Assembly: GCF_006542625.1 (NCBI RefSeq) | Contig: NC_044395.1 | Location: 75,416,763-75,480,762, forward strand | DNA from: Nomascus leucogenys | Lineage: Eukaryota > Chordata > Mammalia > Primates > Hylobatidae | Length of the DNA stretch: 64,000 nt | Reading direction: 5' to 3' | Shown here: positions 50,040 through 62,289 of the stretch, piece after piece | Position numbering within the stretch: the stretch's first letter is position 1 | How the letters are laid out: each line of letters starts with the position of its first letter | Position numbers and translations under genes: made by a program | Notes under the pieces: model-generated | Seen by the model: only the letters and a program-made list of their open reading frames with translations | What the model was told of the DNA's origin: nothing | The model's database searches: none

Positions 50040-50715
50040 TCACCCTTTTTTTTCCTTTTTTCAACTTTTATTTTAGATTCAGAGGGTACATGTGCATGTT
50101 TATTACATGGGTAGATTGCATGTTGTTGAGCTTTGGTGTACAAATGATTTCATCATGCACATAGTGAGCATAGTACCCAATAGGCCCTTCTTCCACTCCC
50201 TCCACTCAAGTCGGCCCCGGGATCTATTTTTCCCATCTTTGTGTCCATATGTACTCAATGTTCAGCTCGCATTTATAAATGAGAACATGTGGTATTTGGT
50301 TTTCTGTTCCTGCGTTAGTTCACTTAGGATAATGGCCTCCAGCTCCATCCATGTTACTGCAAAGGACATGATTTTGTGTTTTCGTTTTGGTTTTAGAGAT
50401 AGGGTCTCATTCTGTCTCCCAGGCTAGAGTGCAATGGCGCGACCTTGGCTCACCGTAGCCTCGACCTCCTGGGTTCAAGTGATCCCTCTACCTCAGCCTG
50501 AGTAGCTGGGATCACAGTCCTGTGCCACCACACCCACCTAATTTTTGTATTTTTTGTAGAGACGGGGCTTTGCCATGTTGCCCAAGCTGGTCTTGAACTC
50601 CTGAGCTCAAGTGATCCGCCTGCCTTGGCCTCCCAAAGTGCTGGGATTACAGGAATGAGCCACTACGCCCAGCCTCCTGTATTTTTTATGGCTGTATAGT
50701 ATTCCAAGGTACTTT
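50040..50715 (-). mobile_element. L1 3' end (L1PB/L1MA-type), split by an Alu
   Basis: Reverse complement of the L1 3' end: GAACATGTGGTATTTGGTTT and TGGCCTCCAGCTCCATCCAT, continuing after the Alu as TGGCTGTATAGTATTCC. Confidence 0.85.
50392..50674 (-). mobile_element. AluJ/S-like inside L1
   Basis: Alu dimer within the L1 3' end. Confidence 0.94.
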
Positions 50716-51227
50716 AATCTTTTATAGATTGCATCAGTAAGATCCCTTCCTCTCTAGCTCCTAGTTGGGCTCAGCTAATGGAAGACACTAGTAGATCAGA
50801 AAGCAATAGGAAAGAGATATCAGATTATTTATTACCTTCTCCCCCTCCATGTTGGGCACAGGTTGGCAGTGGTACTGCATTACCACTTGCTGTTCCCCTG
50901 CCCACATTCTGATTATACTCTCTTCAGTTACCCCTTTGGAGAGTGCATCTGATCCTTGCTGAGACCCTGACTAATATAATACCATTTTAATTTTTTTCAG
51001 GGTACAGGAGTTATACTTTTTTCTGTGAAAAAAAAATCCTCATTTTTTTGACGTTAAGTTTATATTATACTTCTAGAAATGTTAATATCAGTAGGTCTAA
51101 AACAGCTGGAAAATAGAACCCAAGTTTATTATCTATGCCCTTCCCTATTTTCGACCTGTTCAAATATACAGGAAAAACAGCTTACAGCTGGTTTTATAAT
51201 ACACATTTTTTCTAATTAAAAAAGGGA

Positions 51228-51526
51228 GGCCAGGTGCGGTGGCTCACACCTGTAATCCCAGCACTTTGGGAGGCCGAGGCAGGCAGATCTCCTGAGATCA
51301 GGAGTTCAAGACCAGCCTGGCCAAAATGGTGAAACCCCCACCTCTACTAAAAATACAAAACTTAGCCGGGCGTAGTGGCGCATGCCTGTAGTCCCAGCTA
51401 CTCAGGAGGCTGAGGCAGAAGAATTGCTTGAACCTGGGAGGCAGAGGTTGCAGTGAGCCGAGATTGTGCCACTGCACTCCAGCCAGGGCGACAGAGCGAG
51501 ACTCTGTCTCAAAAAAAAAAAAAAAA
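51228..51526 (+). mobile_element. AluS-like
   Basis: Full length. Confidence 0.95.
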
Positions 51527-51575
51527 GGGGATATACATTTAAGATTTTTTTTTTTCCAATAAAGACAGTATGATT

Positions 51576-51845
51576 GGCCAGGCTAGGTGGCTCATGCCTA
51601 TAATCCCAGCACTCTGGGAGGCCAAGGCGGGCAGACCACTTGAGGTCAGGAGTTGGAGAATACCTTGGCCAACATGGCGAAACCCCAGCTTCTTGGGAGG
51701 CTGAGGCATAAGAACTGCTTGAACCAAGGAGGTGGAGGTTGCAAGTGAGCCGACATCTGCCACTGTACTCCAGCCTGGATGACAGAGCAAGACTCTGTCT
51801 CAAAAAAAAAAAAAAATTAAAAAAAATCTAAAAATAGCTACTAAA
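51576..51845 (+). mobile_element. Alu with internal deletion
   Basis: About 60 bp are lost at AACCCCAGCT-TCTTGGGAGG. AAAGACARTATGAT flanks both ends. Confidence 0.92.
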
Positions 51846-51890
51846 AAAAGACAATATGATAAATTATTATATTGTACTAGGTAGTGAAAC

Positions 51891-52003
51891 TTACTGTGTT
51901 TTTTTCCCTTCAATACTATCTATCTAGAGAAGGGAGAATATCCTGAGAATATATTTTCCAATATGTGTAACATGTATATACATCATGTGTACATATGCAT
52001 ATT
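51891..52003 (+). repeat. 113-bp duplicated segment, copy 1
   Basis: From TTACTGTGTTTTTTTCCC to CATATGCATATT; about 96% identical to copy 2. Confidence 0.93.
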
Positions 52004-52474
52004 GTGTATATGATTCTTATTTCATAGAAATAAATACTGCATTTCTTTAGGTCCACTTGAATCTAAGCCTGAGCTCCCATCCTGCCATGCTGGTGAGACA
52101 TTCTACCTTAGCTATCATTGAGCATTTCCTCTCCATCCAGGGTTGTACAAAGTTTCTAGGGCTTGAATTATTATAGAAGTACCTGGAATTATCTCAAATT
52201 ATTTGGTCATCTGTCCACATTGATTTGCTGCTAGGATTCTCTTTTGTGCCATCTTCACTTCAGATCTGGTGACTCTTGTATTTCTTTACCACTCTTTGTA
52301 CTCAAGAATCTGGAATCAAGTAAGTGAATGTGGCAGCCCCTGCACCCAAGTATAGCTTCCTAAGGTACCACATGTGGCTTTCCTCTTTGAGGTTTTGCCA
52401 CTATCTGGGCTTTGTTACAGAACAAGATGGGAATCTTAGCTATTCACTCAAGCTATAGGCTTCAGACTTCCAAG

Positions 52475-52634
52475 TTTTTTTTCTTTTTTCTTTTCTTTCC
52501 TTTTTTTTTTTTTTTAATAGAAACAGGGTCTCACTATGTTGCCCAGGCTGGTCTTGAACTCCTGGGCTCAAGCCATCTACCCAGCTCAGCCTCCCAAAGT
52601 GCTGGGATTACAGGCATGAGCCACTGAGCCTGGC
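52475..52634 (-). mobile_element. FLAM (free left Alu monomer)
   Basis: T-rich tail, then a single left arm ending GAGCCTGGCC, with CAGACTTC flanks. Confidence 0.85.
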
Positions 52635-52815
52635 CCAGACTTCTAACTTTTGAGGAATCCCTCTTTCACCTCCCTCTTCTCATTTCACAAGACAGAGCCT
52701 ATGGTATTTCTGAGCAGCGTTTGCTTTTTGCCTTACAAAAATCTGAAGTCTAGATACTTGCTTGAATGGGAGAAAGGGGTAGTAGGATAGGAGAACACAT
52801 AAAATTAATATCTCA

Positions 52816-53141
52816 AGGCTGGGCGCAGTGGCTCATGCCTGTAATCCCAGCACTTTGGGAGGCTCAGGAGGGTGGATCACCTGAGGTCAGGAGTTCGAGA
52901 CCAGCCTGACCAAAACAGTGAAACCCCCCATCTCTACTAAAAACACAAAATTAGCTGGGCATGGTGGTGCATGCCTGTAACCCCAGCTACTTGGGAGGCT
53001 GAGGCAGGAGAATCACTTGAACCCAGGAGGTGGAGGTTGCGGTGAGCCAAAATTGTGCCACTGCACTCCAGACTGGGCAACAAGAGCAAAACTCTGCCTC
53101 AAAAATAAATAAATAAATACAGACATAAATAAAATAAAATA
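52816..53141 (+). mobile_element. AluS-like
   Basis: AAAATTAATATCTCA at 52801-52815 and again at 53142-53156. Confidence 0.96.
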
Positions 53142-53411
53142 AAAATTAATATCTCAAAATAAACTGCCACAAAAAATTTGTATCAAATTATATATGATTC
53201 TTTTTAAACCTGCTTTTCTATGTAAACATTAAACCACGAACATTTCTTCATGTCACATGCTTTAAATGTCTATATAACTATAAGGTATTATATCATATAA
53301 ATGTTTCATAATTTATTTGACTAATATTTGATAGCCTTTAAACAGCTTGCTTTAAACTAGCCTTGTCTGCACCCACTCCCACCTTTATAAAATTTTAATT
53401 TTATTTGTTTA

Positions 53412-53547
53412 TTTTTAGGACAGGCTCTTGCTCTGTTGCCCAGGCTGGAGTGCAGTGGTGATCAAAGTTCACTCCTGGGCTCAAGCAACTCTCCTGCCTC
53501 AGCCTCTGGAGTAGCTGGGTCTACAGGAGTGAGCCACTGTGCTGACC
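53412..53547 (-). mobile_element. Alu right-arm fragment
   Basis: Truncated and diverged; immediately before duplicate copy 2. Confidence 0.85.
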
Positions 53548-53561
53548 ATTTTTTTTTTTTA

Positions 53562-53674
53562 TTACTGTGTTTTTTCCCTTTCAATACTATCCATCTGGAG
53601 AAGGGAGAATATCCTGAGAATATATTTTCCAATATGTGTAACATGTATATACATCGTGTGTACATATGCATATT
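53562..53674 (+). repeat. 113-bp duplicated segment, copy 2
   Basis: Same orientation as copy 1, three substitutions plus small length differences in T runs. Preceded by a T-rich run after an Alu fragment. Confidence 0.93.
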
Positions 53675-53711
53675 TAAAAAAATTTTAAAAACAAACAAAC
53701 CTGAGTATAGG

Positions 53712-54028
53712 AGGCCAGGCGGGGTGGCTCACGCCTGTAATCCCAGCACTTTGAGAGGCCGAGGTGGGCGGATCACATGAGGTCAGGAATTCAAGACCAG
53801 CCTGGCCAACATGGCAAAACCCCGTCTCTACTAAAAATACAGAATTAGCGGGCATGGTGGCAGACGCCTGTAATCCCAGCTACTAGGGAGGCTGAGGCAG
53901 GAGAATTGCTTGAACCCGGGAGGCGGAGGTTGCAGTGAGCCGAGATTGCACCACTGCATCCAGCCTGGGCGACAGAACGAGACTCCATCTCAGGAAAAAC
54001 AAACAAACAAACAAACAAACAAAAAACC
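53712..54028 (+). mobile_element. AluS-like with (CAAA)n tail
   Basis: Full length. Confidence 0.95.
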
Positions 54029-54360
54029 CAAAAAAACCCTGGTATTTTAGAAGCTTTTTATTTTTAACTGGTTATTCAGAAGCTAAGGTTTTTTTTTTCT
54101 GGCAACAGCTAACACTTGGAATAGAGCAAGCTGGAATAGACATAATCGGGAAGAATAACAATTTAGAGTTATATCTAAACTGTATAATATAATTTTCCTC
54201 CCTCAGTGTGTGACTAAAAGAGAGGCCTGTACAAAAGCCATGGCACACTTGAGTTGTTTAGAAATATTTTTTTTCAGAAATTAAGCAATTATTACAGACT
54301 GTCATCTAGATAGTTGAGTAACAATGAATCTTACATGTTCATGGGAAACTTTCTTTTTCT

Positions 54361-54654
54361 TTCTTTTTTTTTTTTTTTTTTTGAGACGGAGTTTTGCTCT
54401 TGTTGCCCAGGCTAGAGTGCAATGGCACGATCTCGGCTCACCGCAACCTCTGCCTCCAGGGTTCAAGAGGTTCTCCTGACTCAGCTTCCCAAGTAGCTGG
54501 GATTACAAGCATGCGCCACCACACCCAGCTAATTTTTGTATTTTTAGTAGAGACAGGGGTTTCAAGCTGGTCTCGAACTCCCAATCTCAGGTGATCCGCC
54601 CACCTCAGCCTCCCAAAGTGCTGGGATTACAGGCGTGAGCCACCCCGCCCAGCC
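54361..54654 (-). mobile_element. AluS-like
   Basis: TTCATGGGAAA on both sides; small deletion in the left arm. Confidence 0.94.
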
Positions 54655-55155
54655 ATTCATGGGAAAATTTCAGTTCAGCTTTTATTAGGATTTTTTTAAT
54701 TCTAAAAAAATCCTGAAATAACTAATAATGGTCTTTAAATTGGAGAATTAGTGTTGTTTTTCTGTTCCATTCTTCCTGCAGGATACCTCTATTGATCAAT
54801 TTTGCAAATGCTGGTTAAGAATCAGGGTGTATCCTGATCCAAATCCCCAAATCATGCTTTGAGGAGTTGAAAGCCATTAAAACCTCAAGAAACCAAATAT
54901 CTCTTTTGTTGGTCCACAGGTAGGGCTTTTATATAAGAGCCACTCTGAAGTGTCCAGCCAAGCACTTTTAGCCACCAATATATATGCATAGAAGGTAATA
55001 ATGAAAAGAACAGGTTTTGGAGCCAGACATTTCTCATTCCTTCAAAAAATATTTGCTGATCACCTTACTATATACTAAGCATTATTACTAACAATAATAA
55101 CTGTTATTACTAATCCTGGCCAATGTCTTCTTATTTTCAAAATACACCTTTCTTA
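54655..55155. other. unique AT-rich DNA
   Basis: No gene or repeat recognised; the same is true of 52005-52470 and 54030-54360. Confidence 0.5.
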
Positions 55156-55470
55156 GGCCGAGCGGTGGCTCACGCCTGTAATCCCAGCACTTTGGGAGGC
55201 CGAGGCAGGTGGATCACCTGCGGTCAAGAATTCGAAACCAGCCTGACCAACGTGGCGAAACCCCATCTTTACTAAAAATACAAACATTAGCTGGGCTTGG
55301 TGGTGAGCGCCTGTAATCCCAACTACTCGGGAGGCTGAAGCAGGAGAATCGCTTGAACCCAGGGGGCGGAGGTTGCAGTGAGCAGAGATCGTGCCACTGC
55401 ACTCCAGCCTGGGCGACAGAGCGAGACTCCGACTCCAAAAAACAAACAAACAGAAAAACAAGCAAAAAAC
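55156..55470 (+). mobile_element. AluS-like
   Basis: Full length; plus member of an inverted pair. Confidence 0.95.
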
Positions 55471-55507
55471 CCCAGATATTTCTTCCTCTAATAGGACAAA
55501 GGCAGCA

Positions 55508-55816
55508 TTTTTTTTTTTTTTTTTTTTTTTTGAGACGGAATCTCGCTCTGTCTCCCAGGCTGGAGTGCAGTGGCGCGATCTCGGCTTATTGCAAGCTCCG
55601 CCTTCTGGGTTCATGCCATTCTCCTGCCTCAGCCTCCCGAGTAGCTGGGACTACAAGCGCCCGCAACCACGCCCGGCTAATTTTGTTTTTGTGTTTTTAG
55701 TAGAGACGGGGTTTCACCGTGTTAGTCAGGATGGTCTCAATCTCCTTACCTCGTGATCCGCCCGCCTCAGCCTCCTAAGGTGCTGGGATTACAGGCGTGA
55801 GCCACCGCGCCCTGCC
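55508..55816 (-). mobile_element. AluY-like
   Basis: AAAGGCAGCATTTTTT / AAAGGCAACATTTTTT flanks; minus member of the pair, 37 bp away. Confidence 0.95.
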
Positions 55817-56607
55817 AAAGGCAACATTTTTTCGTGTTATGATGGCTTCAGAATTTCTTTTCCTTTAGCTTGTTGCTGGAGTGGCAAGGGCAAGAAGAGA
55901 ACAGAGACGTTTTATGATGGAAGGAGTATGCTTACAAATAGGCCAAATATTTTCATTTGTTTTATTTCTTTATCTTTCCTCAAGACAAGAGAAAAAATTC
56001 AATCCTTAGTCTGCCAATAGACCAATAATTCCTAAGATATTGCTTACAATACAAGTAATATGTCCTTTAAAACTAATGTTTTCTAGAATTTCAGTGGCAA
56101 ACTAAGTGCGCAGTTCCTTCCTCTACTGCTAGGTGGCAATTAATGCCTTATTTAGAAAAAAAAATTCTTCCTCCCTGACCCCACCACCCTCGCCCAGAAA
56201 AATACGTGCATTTTCTCTTCCTTAAGGTAAGACTTCCCTTAAGGATAATATTCTTTTATTCCTGTTTTGTCCAAGTGAATTTACATTCACCTTTTCCTTT
56301 AATTGTTAAGAATAACACATACAAATCAAACGCACACTGCAATAGCTAAGGAAGAATAGATCATATCTTTTAAAGAGGGTGGTTTCCAAACTGAGTGTAT
56401 GTTCATGAATGATACAGAGTAGGAAGTTGCTATAACTTCCCTGCAGGGTTTTTTTTTTCAGTTTCACTAAAGAAAAATTTCCTGGCCCATACTAACATTA
56501 TGTCTAATGTGATTAATTATAAATGTAACATTATTAAATATAAAATAAAAATAGAGAAGGAAAATAATTTTAAAGACCTAAAGGCAATTTTAATGTGGTA
56601 AAATTAC

Positions 56608-56903
56608 TTTTTTTTTTTTTTTGAGACAGAGTATCACTTTGTCACCCAGGTTGGAGTGCAGTGGGGTGATCTCGGCTCACTGCAGCTTCCATCTCCCAGG
56701 TTCAAGTGATTCTCATGCCTCAGCCTCCCAAGTAGCTGAAATTACAGATGTGCACTGCCACACCTGGCTAATTTTTGTATTTTTAGTAGAGATGGGGTTT
56801 TGCCATGTTGGCCAGGCTGGTCTCGAACTCCTGGCCTCAAGTGATCCGCCTGCCTCGGACTCCCAAAGTGCTGATATTACAGGTGTGAGCCACCACTCCT
56901 GGA
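56608..56903 (-). mobile_element. AluS-like
   Basis: TAAAATTRCTTTTT flanks. Confidence 0.95.
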
Positions 56904-58457
56904 CTAAAATTGCTTTTTAATGTGAACTATGGGAAAAACAACGAAATAAATATTCATAAAAGTAACTGAGGGGGTATAATATAAAATTTTTTTTTTCAGG
57001 CAATCTTTCAATATTTATTCCTAGCAAAATTACTTAAAAACTACACATAGTTCCTATGTATTTATAAGTCTAGTGAATCTGGTCTACATTTTTTTCTAAG
57101 TATGTTTAATTGTGTGTACATTGCTGTCTCCAACCTTCTTTGCCAAAAAGAATACGTGTAGCGGATGTTTGTTTTATATAAAATTCAAATATTGAATCCC
57201 TGTTTAAAGAAGACTCTCAGTTTGGGTCTTAAACTAAAGACTTTTCCCAGGCTGGACTCGATGAAGTCTAAAATCAAAAAGAAAAGCTGCTTCTGGCATT
57301 CTAGGCCTTCCCTACATCCAGATGGCCTGTCTGTAGCCTAGCCAGAACCAAACCCTTCCTGCTGCCTTTTCAGCTGGTCTTGGATGACAGCCCCATGCTG
57401 CGCCAGCTTCCATATCCCTTAACTCTTGAATGTCCAAGATTTTTAAGAAGAGGTGGGACTTCCCATGTGAATTTGGTTGAAAGGGTAAATCAAGTTTTAT
57501 ACTTGAAGTTTAGTTTGTAAAATATTTATTCACATCACTACCACCAACCCCCTCACAGGCTTCCTCCCACAGTAGCTCAGTCAGCCAATTGGCATCAGAG
57601 GGAGCACCGTTTGGAAGGGAGTGTGTGTGGGCAGCTTGCAGGTGAGGACAGGGCTGCCAAGGCAGACCATGCGGTCTGTCCTGTGCCTACACCCAGTACC
57701 TGACTTGTGCCTTTCCAGAGCATTTGTATACACACAGCAGTTCTGCTGTTTGGGGTGTGGGTAATTTCAAAAAGTACTTTTTAAAATAACTCATTGACAA
57801 GACTTACATTTAGCAAACAAGAATATGTAATGGCAGTATAAAATGACCATGCATGGATTTAAGTGGGAACTTCTTTGAAGTCGTTGGGCCAGAAAAACAA
57901 ATCTACTCCATGTTTTAAAAGTACCTTTGGAAATCTTACTAGTGGCAGCCATTGTTTTCATATGGGTTCTCAAAGGCTTATTTGTCTGTGGGAATTTCAA
58001 AAGAAGGTAATACACAGGCAAACTACACTTGAAGGCAACATTTCTCTCTGGCTTTGCTTTTCTCCACAGAGAGATATTCTAACTGATTTGCAAGGGTGCT
58101 TCTCAGTTGGCCGGAATGAGATATTTTCAGATGAAAGCCTATGATTCTGTGTCACTTTCCCTCTTATTTTTGAATCTCATGTCTTAGTTCTGCAGTCACT
58201 GTTATTTTTAATTATTATTATTATGCCTGTTGTCAAGCTATTCCACGTTACACAGAGTTGATTAGAGACCTGACATATCCAGGCCAACATAAAGTCCTGG
58301 CTTCTAGATCAGACTACGTGAACAAAGAAAAAAAAGAAATCTACCAAAGTGCCAGCTTTTAGAAAGCTCTTAAAGGAAAAAAAGGAAGAAAAAAATAATT
58401 TTAAAAACCAAAACAAACTTGAGTTATAAAGAGTGGAGCTTAAGAACAGGACCCGCG
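56904..58457. other. unique DNA upstream of PSMA1
   Basis: No repeat recognised. Short open frames on both strands near 57800-58140 show no similarity I know and no clear splice structure. Confidence 0.5.
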
Positions 58458-58772
58458 GGCCAGGTGCGGTGGCTCACGCCTGTAATCCCAGCCCTTTGGG
58501 AGGTCGAGAGGAGCGGATCATGAGGTCAGGAGATCAAGACCATCCTGGCTAACACGGTGAAACCCCGTCTCTACTAAAAATACAAAAACAAAATTAGCCA
58601 GGCGTGGTGGCAGGCCCCTGTAGTCCCAGCTACTCAGGAGGCTGAGGCAGGAGAATGGCGTGAACCTGGGAGGTGGAGCTTGCAGTGAGCCGAGATGGCG
58701 CCACTGCACTCCAGCCTGGGCCACAGAGTGAGACTCCATCTCAAACAAACAAACACACAAACAAACAAACAA
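58458..58772 (+). mobile_element. AluY-like
   Basis: Has GAATGGCGTGAACC; AACAGGACCCRC flanks, (CAAA)n tail. Confidence 0.96.
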
Positions 58773-59793
58773 AACAGGACCCACAGGAGGAAGATAAAGG
58801 ATAAAAAATCCTATATTGCTAAGATAAAAAGGAAATATATAAATGAGAGAATAAAAATAGATCTGATATCACTATAGAAGATTTGCAGCATTTAGCCTGT
58901 AGTGCTGGGTGACTACTCTCAGCAGCAGGAGCCTCTCTCAACCGCTAACATAAAAGGGGCACTCTGGCACAGCCTTTCCATTTGTGGCTTCAGAACTGAA
59001 ATGTTTCCCTTGACCCTCTCTACCCACCCAGCTCTGTTCAGAGATCTTCACTCCCTTGTTTTCAGCTTCCCTACTTGCTCTCTGCATTTGCCTGGCCCAC
59101 AAATGCACAAAGTTGCCTTCTGTGGGTGACCTTCTCTTTTTGCAACTAAGATGATGAAAACTGGAACTCTCCATCCAGCTATGTTGTCCCAGGCCACCCT
59201 GGGTAACACTCCTCCCAGTTGGATCCAGTCCTCAGGATTTTTCCCTCTGAAAAACACAGTGAACTAGACAGGCTTTTAGGAAACATTATGTCCTCAGGAG
59301 AGATACGATATTGCTTATGGTTCAGCGCACACTTCCAGAAAATAAACTGAGATCACCTAAATGCAGAAAGATTAAAAAAGCCCTTCATTTCTGGAGGTAA
59401 ATGTCTGTTTTTCAGTTTTACACATACTACCTTACTAAAAGCTGATACCTGATGGATTGCAATTGGGTTTTCACAAAACAATAAAATACTACTCCCATCA
59501 GAAAGGAAATGTGAAAAAAAAATTGTGAAAGCAAAAAAGGAACATGTGGAGTTAAACATCAACTTTTCCTCTTAGAAAATCTGCAGAAAAGCCCAATTAA
59601 AGAAGAAGATTGTTTTAGAATTAAGTTATCTAATGCTGGTTTACTGTTCTTTTTAAAAAAGGTACACTTTTTGTGAAAAGAATTTTACTTCCCCTGTCAT
59701 TGTGGGATGGGGGACAAAAACTTGGGAGTATCATTCCCATGTTCTAGTGTAAAATAAAAAAAAGTTCCTGGTATGAAAAATGTTCTAAAGTTA

Positions 59794-60000
59794 ACACTTG
59801 GACACAGGAAGGGGAACATCACACACCGGGGCCTGTTGCGGGGTAGGGGGAGTGGGGAGGGATAGCATTAGGACATATACCTAATGTAAATGACGGGTTA
59901 ATGGGTGCAGCACACCAACATGGCACATGTATACATATGTAACAAACCTGCACCTTGTGAACATGTACCCTAGAACTTAAAGTATAATTTAAAAAAAAAA
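59794..60000 (+). mobile_element. L1PA 3' end, short young insertion
   Basis: About 207 bp of L1 3' UTR (GGGGCCTGTTGCGGGGTAGG; CATGGCACATGTATACATAT) with an A tail. Perfect 19-bp target duplication GAAAAATGTTCTAAAGTTA at 59775-59793 and 60001-60019. Confidence 0.97.
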
Positions 60001-60639
60001 GAAAAATGTTCTAAAGTTATATATAACAAGAGTTTTCTCCCCTAATTAAAATGTTGTATTTTTCTACTTTTCCACATTAACATGAGAATATATAAAAGGC
60101 ATCCTTGCATAAAACCCTTTGACCAGATTTCACAACTCTAGTCCTATGCTAATAAGAAGTCTTTATTTAGTTTCAGTCTTTCCAAATAAACCTGTATGCT
60201 TCTGACGCAGCAAACACCAGTTTGGTCCTCTCTGTTCTCTGTCCCTTGACCCCCAGGCTCAGTCTATTCACCTAAGGTAAAACTAAACCCTATTTGTACA
60301 GAACATATTCATCTTTGTGCAGGTGCACACAGAACTAGGGGGAGCTCTGCTCTGGCCCAGGAAAGAGATAGAGATTGGCTGCCATCCAGTTGAGTTGGCT
60401 CAAGAGAAGTTCAGCTTCCTTGTCCTCTCACAGACAGTCCCTTCCGTGCTGACCTTTAACTAATTGGCAGGGCTCTGGAGACCTGACTCTGCTTCCTCAC
60501 TGCCCACACTCTTTTCTCCCACATTCTTGGTACCTTTTGGAAGGCAGAAAAGCTGGAGAAAGAGGCACTAAGGAGAGAAAAGTGCAAGTCTGAGCCTCTT
60601 ATGAGTTCCCCTCCTTCTTGATAAGGGAGTAGGACTGTT

Positions 60640-60735
60640 AACTTCAAAGGATACCAACACATGGCATGGAAAATTTGCAAACACATGGAGAATTTAGCAT
60701 GGTCTGTGCATCAGGGTAGATAGTTTATAAACCTT
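60640..60735 (+). pseudogene. possible diverged U6 snRNA-like sequence
   Basis: Contains GAGAATTTAGCATGG and, upstream, CAACACATGG then AAAATTTGCAA, in the same order and spacing as the U6 core. The 3' part is poorly matched and no tail or target-site duplication is seen. Tentative. Confidence 0.35.
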
Positions 60736-60929
60736 GGAAGAATATGCTAGCCCTTCTGCAGATATCCTATAGTCTTTTTGAAAGTCCATATTTAATGGAG
60801 CTTTTGCAAATATATTGCCGCTTTTTTATAATGAGCATTATCAGTATTTCCACTGTGTAAGATTAGATTCCAGGCAAAATTAGAATGCATACAATGATCA
60901 AATAGTTTATAGCTACAGCTATCGTATGT

Positions 60930-60961
60930 AGCTTTAGCTATTACAGCTAATAGCTAAAGCT
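60930..60961. repeat. 14-bp perfect palindrome, 4-nt spacer
   Basis: AGCTTTAGCTATTA (60930-60943) and its exact complement TAATAGCTAAAGCT (60948-60961). Confidence 0.95.
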
Positions 60962-61761
60962 TTTTAAAATGCAAACTATAACTACTTAATTTTGAAAAAG
61001 ACCCAACAATTCTATATTAAAAATTCTCTATACCATGGTTAAAACTTTTAAAAAAGTAAATATTACAGAATAAAAATTATAAAATTGTGAAAGTACCTTT
61101 ACAATTGTAAAAGCAAAGATTTGATTGTATTTTCCTGATTTTTGTTCCCCTTTCATGAAGTCAGTGATGATGGCTCAGTTACATGCTTGGCATCCTTCCT
61201 CCTGCTAATTTTGTACAAACAATCCTCTCCCTCATTTAGGGGCATCTGTAACCCATTCATCTAGCCCACTCTATTTACCTTTCAAAGCCTGGCATTCAGC
61301 TGTAAGCAGGGAAAAAAAAAACCCAACAACTTTCCAGTTTGTTGGCAACTTGTTGAAGGCAATTGACTGCTTTTCAATAGAAAATGTTTCCTTCCCCTAT
61401 TGTGTCACCTCTACCCCCTAAAACATTTCACAAAGCTCTGGCTGAGCCCGCCCATGATTGCCAGACAATGGCTTCCTTTGGAAGAAAAATAATAGAAGCA
61501 GCTGGTGTCATAAACCTGAGGTGTTTTCTTAAAGAGTCATTGCCCTCCACCTACAATGTCTGCACAATAAATGGCACCTTAGGGCTGGAAGGGACTTCCC
61601 AATTCAATCCTACCTATTAAATTTTACAGGGCAGGAACCTGAGTTCCAGACAAGTAAGGATATGTAGTTCCAATTCTAGAGCAAGAGTTCTTCACTTTTT
61701 CTGTGCCAGAAACCATCTTTGCAGGTTGGCGAAACTGATGGATTCCTTCTCAGAATGATTT

Positions 61762-62034
61762 ATTTTTTTCTTTCTTGAGATGGAGTCTAGCTCTGTCTCC
61801 CAGGCTGGAGTGCAGCGGCAAGATCTCGGCTCACTGCAACCTCCGCCTCCCAGGTTCAAGTGATTCTCCTGACTCAGCCTCCTGAGTAGCTGGGATTATA
61901 GGTGCCCACCACCACACCCAGCTAATTTTCACCGTGTTACCCAGGCTGGTTTTTGAACTCCTGAGTTTAGGCAATCCACCCACCTTGGCCTCCCAAAGTG
62001 CTGGGATTACAAGCATGAGCCACCGTGCCCTGCC
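61762..62034 (-). mobile_element. AluS-like with deletion
   Basis: About 30 bp around the A-rich linker are missing. Confidence 0.94.
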
Positions 62035-62120
62035 AGAATAAGGTTTATAAGAGCATAAAATAAAGTACATGAGGCTGGACCTTTCCTTGCACCAAATTTC
62101 AAAAATTAACTCAAAATGGA

Positions 62121-62245
62121 GCCAGGTGCAGTGGTGTGTGCCTATAGTTCCACCTACTCCAGAGGCTGAAGGGAGAAGATCCTTTGAGCCCAGGAGTTCA
62201 AATCCAGTCTGGACTACATAGCAAGACCCAGTTTCTTAAGAAAAC
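62121..62245 (+). mobile_element. FLAM_A-type monomer
   Basis: Single arm that keeps the 7SL-like order (GTGTGCCTATAGTTCCACC, TACTCCAGAGGCTGAAGG), older than dimeric Alu. Confidence 0.75.
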
Positions 62246-62289
62246 AGGAGTAAATCTTAAGACTGTGGATTTGGCAGTGGCTTCTTTTG

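Larger units (their letters stand above)
60020..61760. other. unique DNA, mostly unannotated
   Basis: Apart from the U6-like stretch and the palindrome, no gene or repeat is recognised. A MIR-like stretch may lie near 61565-61690. Confidence 0.5.

Noticed and set aside
55153..55614. 153-codon minus frame
   Set aside because: Alu-derived in full.
57791..58144. Overlapping 76- and 93-codon frames
   Set aside because: No similarity recognised, no splice signals or conserved context; chance frames in unique DNA are likely.
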